Part shown: piece after piece, positions 50,001 to 63,095 of the stretch | Layout: each line of letters opens with the position of its first letter | Position numbering within the stretch: position 1 is the stretch's first letter | From: Marmoricola sp. URHB0036 | GTDB taxonomy: Bacteria; Actinomycetota; Actinomycetes; Propionibacteriales; Nocardioidaceae | Direction: 5' to 3' | NCBI RefSeq assembly: GCF_000426045.1 | Contig: NZ_AUEP01000012.1 | Location: 77,501 to 141,500 of the forward strand | Length of the DNA: 64,000 nucleotides | Translations under genes and position numbers: made by a program | Notes under the pieces: model-generated | The model's input: only the letters and a program-made list of their open reading frames with translations | Databases searched by the model: none | What the model was told of the DNA's origin: nothing

Positions 50001-50621
50001 TCAGGTGGTCCCGGACCGCATCAACTCTACCAATCTCTCGCCCGCATCGTGAATCCGCCGGTTGACGACCGTCACGTCGAACTCCGGCTCGGCGGCCAGC
50101 TCGTCGCGCGCGGTCTCCAGGCGGCGCTCCCGCTCGGCCTCGTCCTCGGTGCCGCGACCGACCAGACGGCGCACCAGCTCCTCCCACGACGGCGGCGCCA
50201 GGAACACGAACAGGGCCTCCGGCATCCGTTCACGCACCTGTCGCGCGCCCTGCAGGTCGATCTCCAACAGCGCCGCGCGGCCCTCCGCGAGGGCGTCCAG
50301 GACGGGCCGGCGTGGGGTGCCGTAGCGCGCTCCCTTGTGTACGACGGCCCACTCCAGCAGCTCGTCATCGGCCACCAGCCGGTCGAACTCGTCATCGGAG
50401 ACGAAGTGGTAGTGCACCCCGTCCTGCTCGCCGGGACGGCGCCGCCGGGTCGTGGCGGAGACGGAGATCCAGATCTCGGGGTGCTGCTCACGCACCCAGG
50501 CGGTGACGGTGCCCTTCCCGACGGCTGTCGGACCGGCGAGGACGGTGAGCCGCGAAGGCGTCGGCGCGGATTTCTGGGCGGATTTCTGGGCGGGCTTCTG
50601 GGCCGGCTTCTGGGCCACCAC
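50001..50621 (-). CDS. gmk: Guanylate kinase with repetitive N-terminal tail
   Basis: 206 residues. GMP to GDP. P-loop [13 protein letters not shown] (about 27-39; the classic GPSGVGK reads GPTAVGK), [12 protein letters not shown] and [12 protein letters not shown] are intact. The first 20 residues are a QKPA/QKSA repeat encoded by four 12-bp units. The GTG start immediately follows the mihF stop; a second GTG is the next codon. Confidence 0.94.
   Translation of the reverse strand: MVAQKPAQKPAQKSAQKSAPTPSRLTVLAGPTAVGKGTVTAWVREQHPEIWISVSATTRRRRPGEQDGVHYHFVSDDEFDRLVADDELLEWAVVHKGARYGTPRRPVLDALAEGRAALLEIDLQGARQVRERMPEALFVFLAPPSWEELVRRLVGRGTEDEAERERRLETARDELAAEPEFDVTVVNRRIHDAGERLVELMRSGTT
50565..50612. 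repeat. 12-bp tandem repeats in the gmk N-terminus
   Basis: Four units of CAGAA(G/A)(C/T)C(C/G)GC(C/G) on the minus strand encode [16 protein letters not shown]. The units differ by few bases; copy number may vary among strains. Confidence 0.8.
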
Positions 50622-50936
50622 TCACTCGGCGAACTCGTTGACCAGGGCCGCGACCTGCTTGGCACCCAGTCCGCGCACCCGGCGGGTCTCGGAGATCTTG
50701 AGCTTCTCCATCACCTGGCGCGCCCGCACCTTGCCGATACCCGGCATCGACTGGAGCAGCTCACTGACCCGCATCTTGCCGATCACCTCGTTGACCTGAC
50801 CGTCGGCGACCACGTCGGCGAGGGAGGCGCCCGAGTGCTTCAGGCGGTTCTTCACCTCCGCTCGTTCCCGACGGGATGCGGCCGCCTTGTCGAGCGCGGC
50901 CTGGCGCTGTTCGGGAGTGAGGGGCGGCAGGGCCAC
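50622..50936 (-). CDS. mihF: Actinobacterial integration host factor
   Basis: 104 residues, matching the approximately 105-residue mycobacterial mIHF. VALPPLTPEQRQAALDKAA at the start and the helix-two-turn-helix SMPGIGKVRARQVMEKLKI (about 65-83). Nucleoid protein, DNA-bending and non-sequence-specific. GTG start at 50934-50936 by family alignment; the longer in-frame ORF is unsupported. It is followed directly by gmk. Confidence 0.95.
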   Translation of the reverse strand: MALPPLTPEQRQAALDKAAASRRERAEVKNRLKHSGASLADVVADGQVNEVIGKMRVSELLQSMPGIGKVRARQVMEKLKISETRRVRGLGAKQVAALVNEFAE

Positions 50937-51027
50937 GGAGGACTCCTCGACTTCCTGCTCGATGCTTGAGCGGGTTGGGGAAAGCGTGCACTCGTCCGGC
51001 TCACGCACGGTCCGCCGGACACCCGGC

Positions 51028-51057
51028 AATCTAGTCACGCGGCTCGGCCTGCTGCAA
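51028..51057 (-). promoter_or_regulatory. mihF promoter
   Basis: On the minus strand TTGCAG (51052-51057) and TAGATT (51028-51033) are 18 bp apart, close to sigma-70-like consensus. It would give a leader of about 85 bases before mihF and drive mihF-gmk-rpoZ. Confidence 0.6.
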
Positions 51058-51197
51058 CGCGAGGCGTGCCCACCTGGGCATGCGGAGACCAACATCACTG
51101 TCGGCGCTCACGAATCGCCGTCGGATCGGCCCGCGTCAGGGGCGTTGCGCGACCAGAACTGGCGGTTTGCGACCGAAGCTTCATTCGCATCGCGCCC

Positions 51198-51221
51198 GTT
51201 TCACAACACGCGTTGTGAAAC
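51198..51221. terminator. Perfect inverted repeat after the lipoprotein gene
   Basis: GTTTCACAAC (51198-51207) and GTTGTGAAAC (51212-51221) are exact complements around a 4-base centre, 4 bp beyond the lipoprotein stop. It is placed like a terminator for the pyr operon but lacks a T-tract; an operator is the alternative. The rest of 51058-51197 shows nothing I can name. Confidence 0.5.
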
Positions 51222-51225
51222 CGGC

Positions 51226-51678
51226 TCAGAGCCCCAGGTTGACCTTGCAGACGTCGCGGCCCTCCTGCTCGATCCCGTTGGCTGCCTGGGCGACCTCGTC
51301 GGTGGTGATCGCATCGGCGGCGTCGACGATGGCCTGGCGGTCAGCGGCGCTCAGTCCGGCGGGCGGCTTGCCGTCCTGGAACTCGGAGGGCTTCACGCCC
51401 GCGTCCTTGAGGGCCCTCTCGAGGTGGTCGAGGGCGCCGACGAACGTCTGCCACTCGTCGGCGAGGTCCTTCGGCGCCTTGTCGGCGAGGTCGTGCATCA
51501 TCGAGAGGTTGCTGAGCAGCGCCGAGGAGGAGGCGGAGTCGATCATCTCCGACATCTCCTTCTGGTGCCGTTTGAGGTCGCCGCAGTAGGCGTCGTACTC
51601 GTTGCCGCCGCAGCCGGCCAGCGGCAGCAGGACGGCCACGGCCAGCCCCACGAGGAGGGGACGGAGCCGCGTGCTCAT
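51226..51678 (-). CDS. Putative lipoprotein
   Basis: 150 residues. A type II signal with lipobox LAGC (C23) in LLPLAGCGG. The mature part is helical and acidic: CGDLKRHQKEMSEMI, DLADKAPKDLADEWQTFVGAL, and a C-terminal Asp/Ala-rich region. No family recognised. The ATG overlaps the pyrF stop (ATGA), making it the last gene of the pyrimidine operon. Confidence 0.75.
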   Translation of the reverse strand: MSTRLRPLLVGLAVAVLLPLAGCGGNEYDAYCGDLKRHQKEMSEMIDSASSSALLSNLSMMHDLADKAPKDLADEWQTFVGALDHLERALKDAGVKPSEFQDGKPPAGLSAADRQAIVDAADAITTDEVAQAANGIEQEGRDVCKVNLGL

Positions 51679-52520
51679 CGGGCGGATCTCAGCGCGGCGA
51701 AGGCGTCGGCCGACCGACCCACCGCGTCGTGCAGCGCGCCGGCGTCCGGACCCGCGGACAGGATCTCCCGCGAGCTGGACGGCAGCACCTGGTCGAGGAC
51801 GCCGCCGAAGATGCGGCGTACGTCGTCGGCGGTGCCGCCCTGGGCCCCGATGCCGGGCACGAGCAGCGGGCCGTTGATGGAGAGGTCCTCGTCGGTGTCC
51901 TCGATGGTCGCGCCCACGACGGCCCCGAAGGATCCCATCGGGGCCACGTCCCTGTTCAGACGCGCGAGCTCGGCCAGGACGGTGCCGGCGACGCTCGGGC
52001 CCGCGGTGGTGCGGGCGTGCTGGAACGCCGGCGCCTCCGGGTTGGAGGTCAGGGCCAGCACGAAGACCCCGGCCCCGTGCTCCCGTGCGGTGGCGATCAT
52101 CGGGTCGAGGCTGCCGAAGCCGAGGTACGGCGCGGCGGTGATCGCGTCGGCCGCGATGGGCGAGCGTGGGTCCAGGTAGGCGTCGGCGTAGGCCTGGGCG
52201 GTCGAGCCGATGTCACCTCGCTTCACGTCGAGCACGACAAGGGCGCCGGCCTCACGAGCAGTGGCGATGACCTGCTCGAGAACGGCGATGCCGCGCGAGC
52301 CGAAGCGCTCGAAGAACGCCGACTGCGGCTTGACGGCGGCGACCAGGGGCGCCAGCACCTCGGTCGCCGAGAGCGCGAACTTCTCCAGCCCGTTGACCGA
52401 GTCGGTGAGGCCCCACGCGTCGAGCAGGGCGGCGTGCGGGTCGATCCCGGCGCAGAGCGGTCCGCGACCGTCCATGGCTGCCCGCAGGCGGGCGCCGAAG
52501 GGCTGGCAGGCGTCGGTCAT
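51675..52520 (-). CDS. pyrF: Orotidine 5'-phosphate decarboxylase (type 2)
   Basis: 281 residues, the longer actinobacterial subtype. The last step to UMP. CAGIDPHAALLDAWG (substrate), VVLDVKRGDIGSTAQAYADAY (catalytic Lys-Asp pair) and the VPGIGAQGGTADDVRRIF phosphate loop. Start overlaps pyrD by 4 bp; its stop overlaps the lipoprotein start. Confidence 0.96.
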   Translation of the reverse strand: MTDACQPFGARLRAAMDGRGPLCAGIDPHAALLDAWGLTDSVNGLEKFALSATEVLAPLVAAVKPQSAFFERFGSRGIAVLEQVIATAREAGALVVLDVKRGDIGSTAQAYADAYLDPRSPIAADAITAAPYLGFGSLDPMIATAREHGAGVFVLALTSNPEAPAFQHARTTAGPSVAGTVLAELARLNRDVAPMGSFGAVVGATIEDTDEDLSINGPLLVPGIGAQGGTADDVRRIFGGVLDQVLPSSSREILSAGPDAGALHDAVGRSADAFAALRSAR

Positions 52521-53578
52521 CGGGTCTCCTGACGTGAGGCGCTGGAGGCAAGGGCGGCGTTCATCCGGGCCGGCCATCGGGGGCCTTGGTAGATGAAGGC
52601 GGTGTAGGCCTGCAGCAGGTCGGCCCCGGCGGCCAGGCGCTCGGCGGCGTCCTCGGGCGTGCTGATCCCGCCGACCCCGATGAGCACCAGGTCCTGACCG
52701 ACCCGCTCGCGCAGGAGGCGCATCACCTCGGTGGCCCGGGAACGCAGCGGCGGCCCGGAGAGCCCACCGGCACCGGCCGCCTCGACCTGTTCGGGCGTGC
52801 TGGCGAGGCCGCCCCTGGAGATGGTGGTGTTGGTGGCCACGACGCCGTCCAGCCGGAGCGAGGTCGCGAGGTCGGCGACGGCCAGCACGTCCTCGTCGCC
52901 GAGGTCGGGGGCGATCTTGACCAGCAGCGGCACGTGCCGGTCGGAGAGGTCGTCGGCCCGGCTCCGGACGGCGCGCAGGAGCGGTTCGAGCTTCTCGACC
53001 GCCTGGAGGTCGCGCAGTCCGGGAGTGTTCGGCGAGGAGACGTTGACGACCAGGTAGTCGGCGTACGGCGTGAGCAGGCTGGTGCTCTTCTCGTAGTCGC
53101 GGACGGCGTACTCCTCGGGCACCACCTTGGTCTTGCCGATGTTGATGCCGAGCGGTACGCCGGGCCGACGGCCGGTGCGGTCGAGCCGTCGTGACGCCAG
53201 GCGCCGCGCGACCACCTCGGCGCCGTCGTTGTTGAAGCCCATCCGGTTGACCACGGCGCGGTCGGCCGGCAACCGGGCCAGTCGCGGCCGCGGGTTGCCG
53301 GGCTGCGGCTCGCCGGTGACGGTCCCGATCTCGACGAAACCGAAGCCGAGGTTGGCCAGCGCGTCGATGCCGACGCCGTTCTTGTCGAAGCCGGCGGCCA
53401 GCCCCATCAGCCCCGGGAACTCCAGGCCCATCACCCGGGTGGTGGGACCGCGGCGCCCGCGGGACAGGGCGCCGGTGGCCGGCCGGGCCGCCCGGATCGC
53501 CCGGAAGGCCGCGTGGTGCGCCTTCTCGGGGTCGGTACGGCTGAGCACCTTCTCGAAGAGCAGCTGGTAGGGCTGCAC
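52517..53578 (-). CDS. pyrD: Dihydroorotate dehydrogenase, quinone-dependent (class 2)
   Basis: 353 residues. An N-terminal membrane-associating helix pair (about 1-40) precedes an FMN barrel: [39 protein letters not shown] (catalytic serine) and [20 protein letters not shown]. Oxidises dihydroorotate with quinone. GTG start directly after the carB stop. Confidence 0.96.
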   Translation of the reverse strand: MQPYQLLFEKVLSRTDPEKAHHAAFRAIRAARPATGALSRGRRGPTTRVMGLEFPGLMGLAAGFDKNGVGIDALANLGFGFVEIGTVTGEPQPGNPRPRLARLPADRAVVNRMGFNNDGAEVVARRLASRRLDRTGRRPGVPLGINIGKTKVVPEEYAVRDYEKSTSLLTPYADYLVVNVSSPNTPGLRDLQAVEKLEPLLRAVRSRADDLSDRHVPLLVKIAPDLGDEDVLAVADLATSLRLDGVVATNTTISRGGLASTPEQVEAAGAGGLSGPPLRSRATEVMRLLRERVGQDLVLIGVGGISTPEDAAERLAAGADLLQAYTAFIYQGPRWPARMNAALASSASRQETR

Positions 53579-56916
<3,338 letters not shown>

Positions 56917-56917
<1 letters not shown>

Positions 56918-58242
56918 CAGTTGGAACCTTCCGCGGAGTCGTCGGTGTCGGCGCCCGCACCCTGCGCGCGGCCGGAGGCGGAGGCGTCGTCCGGGCCGCC
57001 GGGGTGAGCGTGGATGGGACTGGCCCCCCGGAGCGAGGAACGAGCGGAGGGGTGGTTGCGATCCCCGGGGTGTCCGGACGACGCCGCAGGCGTAGGCCCC
57101 GAAGGGGCCGCGGGCGAGTCCCCCGTCATGAGGTCACAGAAGCGGTCGAACAGGTACGCCGCGTCGTGCGGGCCGGCCGCCGCCTCCGGGTGGTACTGCA
57201 CCGAGAAGCTCAGCAGGTCCCCGGCCGGCGAGCGCAGCTCGAGCCCCTCCACGACATCGTCGTTGAGGCAGACATGGCTGACCGTGACCACGCCGTACGG
57301 CGTCTCGGTCGGTGCGTCGACAGGAGCATCGACCGCGAAGCCGTGGTTGTGGGCGGTGACCTCGACCTTGCCCGTCGTACGGTCCATCACCGGCTGGTTG
57401 ATGCCGCGGTGGCCGTACTTGAGCTTGTAGGTGCCGAAGCCGAGGGCCCGGCCGAACAGCTGGTTGCCGAAGCAGATCCCGAAGTAGGGCAGCCCCTGCT
57501 GCAGCGCCGCCTGCAGCAGCGCGATCTGGGAGGTGGTGGCGGCCGGGTCACCGGGACCGTTGGAGAAGAACAGCCCGTCGGCGCCGGTCGCGAGCACGTC
57601 GTCGAGGGACGCGGTGGACGGCAGCACGTGCACCTCGATGCCTCGCTCGCTCATCATCCGCGGGGTGTTGGCCTTGATGCCGAGGTCGATGGCCGCGACC
57701 GTGAACCGCTTCTCCCCGGGTGGCATTCCCTGGGCCGGCACGACGTAGGCCTCGGCGGTGGAGACCTCGCCGGCGAGCTCGGCGCCGGTCATCTCCGCCG
57801 ACTCCTTGACCCTGGCCAGCAGGGTGTCGGCGTCGGTGGCGTCGGAGGAGATCCCGACGCGCATGGCTCCGCGCTCGCGCAGGTGACGGGTGAGCGCGCG
57901 GGTGTCGATCCCGCTGATGCCGACGACGCCCTGGTCGCGCAGCTCGTCGTCCAGCGACCGGGCCGATCGCCAGTTGGACGGCACCCGGGAGGGGTCGCGG
58001 ACGACGTACCCGCTCACCCAGATGCGCCGCGACTCGGGGTCCTCGTCGTTGATGCCGGTGTTGCCGACGTGCGGGCTGGTCATCACCACGACCTGCCGGT
58101 GGTACGACGGGTCGGTCAGCGTCTCCTGGTAACCGGTCATGCCGGTCGAGAACACCGCCTCGCCGAAGGTCTCGCCGAGGGCGCCGTAGGACTCCCCCCG
58201 GAACACCCGCCCGTCCTCGAGGACCAGGATCGCGTCGGTCAT
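56917..58242 (-). CDS. carA: Carbamoyl-phosphate synthase small subunit with a low-complexity tail
   Basis: 441 residues against a usual 360-390. An N-terminal CarA domain precedes class I glutamine amidotransferase with [15 protein letters not shown] (nucleophile Cys) and [14 protein letters not shown] (His/Glu). The conserved part ends at about residue 372 (LFDRFCDLM); about 69 residues of Ala/Ser/Pro/Gly-rich sequence follow, encoded by repeat-like DNA. The ATG at 58240-58242 is the family start. It overlaps pyrC by 4 bp. Confidence 0.95.
57029..57108. repeat. R1-like repeats within the carA tail
   Basis: CGGAGCGAGGAACGAGCGGAG (57029-57049) resembles the R1 centre. GGCCCC-GAA-GGGGCC (57095-57109) is a hairpin. 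Both lie inside the non-conserved end of carA. Confidence 0.5.
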
Positions 58243-59524
58243 ACCAGAGCTCCGTTCAGGACGGTCGGGGTGCCACGCAGCACGGTGGCCACCACGGCGC
58301 CGGTCAGCTTGCGTTCGTGCCAGGGGTTGTTGCGGGACAGTGAGGCCGACTCGGCCCGGTCGACCACGACGACGGCCGACGGGTCGACGAGGGTGAGGTT
58401 GGCCGGCTGGCCGACGGCCAGGGAACCGCCGTGGCCCTCGAGCCCGGCGATGCGCGCGGGCGCCTGCGACATCACCCGGGCGACGTCGGTCCACGTCATC
58501 GCGCCGGAGGTCACCATCACCTCGCTGACCACCGAGAGCGCCGTCTCCAGCCCGAGCATCCCGAAGGCAGCGTCGACGAAGGCGTGCTCCTTGTCGTGGC
58601 GGGCGTGCGGGGCGTGGTCAGTGGCCACCGCGTCGATGGCGCCGTCGGCGAGCGCGTCACGCAGGGCGGCGACGTCCTCGTCGGGGCGCAGCGGCGGGTT
58701 GACCTTGTAGACGGGGTCGTAGCCGCCGAGCAGGTCGGTGGTGAGCAGCAGGTGGTGCGGCGTCACCTCGGCCGTCACGTCGATCCCCTGCGCCTTGGCC
58801 CACCGGATCACCTCGACCGAGCCGGCGGTCGAGACGTGCGCGACGTGCACCCGGCTGTTGGTGTGCCGCGCCAGCATCACGTCACGGGCCACGATGGTCT
58901 CCTCGGCGATGCCGGGCCAGCCCGGGAGCCCGAGACGCCCGGACAGCTCCCCCTCGTGGCAGCAGGCCGTGGGCCCGGCCAGGTCGGGGTCCTGGGAGTG
59001 CTGGGAGATCACACCGCCGAAGGCCCGGACGTACTCCAGCGCCCGCCGCATCACCCGTGGGTCGTGCACGCACCTGCCGTCGTCGGAGAAGACCCGCACC
59101 TTCGCGTGCGACCGGGCCATCAGCCCGAGCTCGGCCAGCTCCTCGCCGGCCAGGCCGCGGGTCACCGCGCCGACTGGTTGCACGTCGACCAGGCCCGCCG
59201 CCCGGCCGAGGTCGAAGACCCGCTCGGCCGCCTCGGCCGTGTCGGTGACCGGCGAGGTGTTGGCCATCGCGAGGACAGCGGTGAAGCCACCCAGCGCGGC
59301 GGCGCGCGACCCGGTCAGGATCGTCTCGGCGTCCTCGCGGCCTGGCTCGCGCAGGTGGGTGTGCAGGTCGACCAGCCCGGGGAGCGCGACCAGTCCGTCG
59401 GCGTCGATCACCTCGGCCTTGGCCGGCTTCTCGTCGACGATCAGGCCGTCGGCGACGTACAGGTCCTGCGGCTTCTCGCCGAGCGGCGCGACTCCCTTGA
59501 TGACGAGCTGGGTCACGGTGTCAC

Positions 59525-59528
<4 letters not shown>
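58239..59528 (-). CDS. pyrC: Dihydroorotase
   Basis: 429 residues, amidohydrolase class I type. [14 protein letters not shown] (metal histidines), [21 protein letters not shown] and ATDHAPHA are standard. Third de novo pyrimidine step. The GTG at 59526-59528 overlaps the pyrB stop. The longer open frame upstream is antisense or shadow. Confidence 0.96.
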
Positions 59529-61127
<1,599 letters not shown>

Positions 61128-61226
61128 GGATGTCGATCGAGATGGACCCTAACAGCCACGACCCCGGCGCGTGCACCTCGGCTCACCCCTCGGCCCCCGG
61201 GATTCGAGCGAGTTCTGGTGCCATGG

Positions 61227-61310
61227 GTTTCCCCGGACGTCCGGGGAAACTGGGGGCTGGCAGCCAATACTTTGCCTGCCAGCCCGGAGGATCCCCGGAC
61301 GTCCGGGGAT
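61227..61310. repeat. R3 composite palindromic repeat, copy 2
   Basis: Three palindromes: 61227-61250 (perfect 24 bp around CCCCGGACGTCCGGGG), 61254-61285 (10-base arms GGGCTGGCAG and complement, with CCAATACTTTGC between) and 61291-61310 (perfect 20 bp, ATCCCCGGACGTCCGGGGAT). Same modules as copy 1. It lies between divergent pyrR and the aminotransferase gene, so it is not simply a terminator here. Confidence 0.8.
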
Positions 61311-61332
61311 TCCACGGCCCTAGGCTTGCGGC

Positions 61333-62253
61333 ATGGCCACCGGGACCCACGACCACGCCGACGACCCCCGCAACGCGTCGATCCTGATCTGGGTCAACGG
61401 GGAGCTGCTCCCCCGCGACCGGGCGATGGTCTCGGTGTTCGACTCCGGCTTCGTCCTCGGTGACGGGGTCTGGGAGGGACTGCGGGTCTCCGGTGGTCAC
61501 CCGGCCTTCCTGGAGATGCACCTCGACCGGCTCGAGGAGGGTGCGCGGGCGATCATGCTCGACCTCGGGATGAGCCGGGAGCAGCTGACCGAGGCGATCT
61601 ACGCGACGCTGCGGGCCAACGAGATGGTCGACGGGGTGCACGTCCGGCTGATGGTGACCCGGGGCATCAAGTCGACGCCGTACCAGGACCCTCGCGTGAC
61701 GATCGGCCCTGCGACGGTCGTGATCATCGCCGAGCACAAGGAGCCGATGCCGGCCACGGTGACCGACGGGATCACCCTGTTCACCACGCACGTACGCCGG
61801 GCCACGCCCGACACCCTCGACCCGAAGCTGAACGCGCACAGCAAGCTGAACGACATCCAGGCCTGCATCCAGGCCTACACGGCCGGCGCCGACGAGGCAC
61901 TGATGCTCGACCCGCAGGGGTTCGTGGCCACCTGCAACAGCACCCACTTCTTCATCGTCACCAGGGACGGCGAGGTGTGGACCTCCGATGGCAGGTTCTG
62001 CCTGGCCGGGATCACCCGCGCCAACGTGCTCGAGGTGTGCCGCCGCGCCGGCATCCCGGCGCGCGAGACGACCTTCAGCCTGACCGACGTCTACAGCGCG
62101 GCCGAGGCGTTCGTGACCGGGACCTTCGCCGGGGTGGTGCCGGTGCGCACCGTCGACGGCCGCACGATCGGCTCCGGCGCGCGCGGCACGCTGACCCATC
62201 GGCTGCAGGAGCTCTACCAGCGCCACGTGGCCGAGGACGTGGGCGCGCGATGA
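61333..62253 (+). CDS. Class IV PLP aminotransferase
   Basis: 306 residues. Fold-type IV fold: WVNGELLPRDRAMVSVFDSGFVLGDGVWEGLRV at the start, and a lysine-rich segment PKLNAHSKLNDI holding the probable PLP lysine. EALMLDPQGFVATCNSTHFF and ITRANVLEVCRRAGI follow. Could be a branched-chain or D-amino-acid aminotransferase or aminodeoxychorismate lyase; sequence alone does not decide. It overlaps the sulfotransferase-like gene by 4 bp. Confidence 0.88.
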   Translation: MATGTHDHADDPRNASILIWVNGELLPRDRAMVSVFDSGFVLGDGVWEGLRVSGGHPAFLEMHLDRLEEGARAIMLDLGMSREQLTEAIYATLRANEMVDGVHVRLMVTRGIKSTPYQDPRVTIGPATVVIIAEHKEPMPATVTDGITLFTTHVRRATPDTLDPKLNAHSKLNDIQACIQAYTAGADEALMLDPQGFVATCNSTHFFIVTRDGEVWTSDGRFCLAGITRANVLEVCRRAGIPARETTFSLTDVYSAAEAFVTGTFAGVVPVRTVDGRTIGSGARGTLTHRLQELYQRHVAEDVGAR

Positions 62254-62972
62254 CGCTTCGACCGACCGTCCGAGTGGCGATGTGGTCCGGGCCGCGGAAC
62301 ATCTCGACGGCGATGATGCGGTCCTGGGAGAACCGACCCGACACCGACGTGGTCGACGAGCCGTTCTACGCGGCGTACCTCGCTTCGACCGGGCTCGACC
62401 ACCCGGCCCGCGAGGAGGTGATCGCCTCGCAGCCGACCGACCCCGACGAGGTGGTCCGACGGCTTCGCGACGAGGGGTCCGCGCCGGTCCAGTACGCCAA
62501 GCACATGACCCACCACATCCTGCGCGACTGGCCGCTGGACTGGGTCACCGACTTCCGCAACATCCTGCTCATCCGCGACCCCGAGGAGGTGGTGGCGTCG
62601 TACGTCCGCTCCCGGGAGGCGTGCGAGCCCGAGGACATCGGGCTGCTCCAGCAGGTCCGCCTGCTCGACGCACTGCCCGAGGACCCCCCGATCATCGACG
62701 CCGGTGACTTCCTGCGCGACCCCGAGGGTCACCTGCGCTGGATGTGCGACTGGCTCGGCGTCGACTTCACCGACCGGATGCTGTCCTGGCCGGCCGGGCC
62801 GCGGCAGTCCGACGGCGTGTGGGCGCCCTACTGGTACGGCGCGGTCGTGCGTTCCACCGGCTTCGAACCGTGGCGGGCGCGGCAGGTCGAGCTGAACGAG
62901 CACGACGCCGCCGTCGCGCTCGCCTGTCGGCGGGCCTACGACACCCTCTGGTCGCGCCGGGTCGTGCTCTGA
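62250..62972 (+). CDS. Sulfotransferase-like protein
   Basis: 240 residues. The N-terminal PAPS 5'-phosphate loop is MWSGPRNISTAMMRSWE (about 11-27); LLIRDPEEVVASYVRSRE is the 3'-phosphate-binding segment. Substrate unknown. Coupled (ATGA) to the class IV aminotransferase, a pairing I recall from other bacteria, so the two likely act in one pathway. Confidence 0.83.
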   Translation: MTLRPTVRVAMWSGPRNISTAMMRSWENRPDTDVVDEPFYAAYLASTGLDHPAREEVIASQPTDPDEVVRRLRDEGSAPVQYAKHMTHHILRDWPLDWVTDFRNILLIRDPEEVVASYVRSREACEPEDIGLLQQVRLLDALPEDPPIIDAGDFLRDPEGHLRWMCDWLGVDFTDRMLSWPAGPRQSDGVWAPYWYGAVVRSTGFEPWRARQVELNEHDAAVALACRRAYDTLWSRRVVL

Positions 62973-63095
62973 TCCAGGCCTCGGCAGCCATGGGCTGCCG
63001 GCTGGTCTTCACCTGTACGCGCATCAGAAGCAGCTCACCCACGATCTGGCCTACAGTGCGTACTCACCACGCGTCTCGGTACCAGGAGGTCCGAG

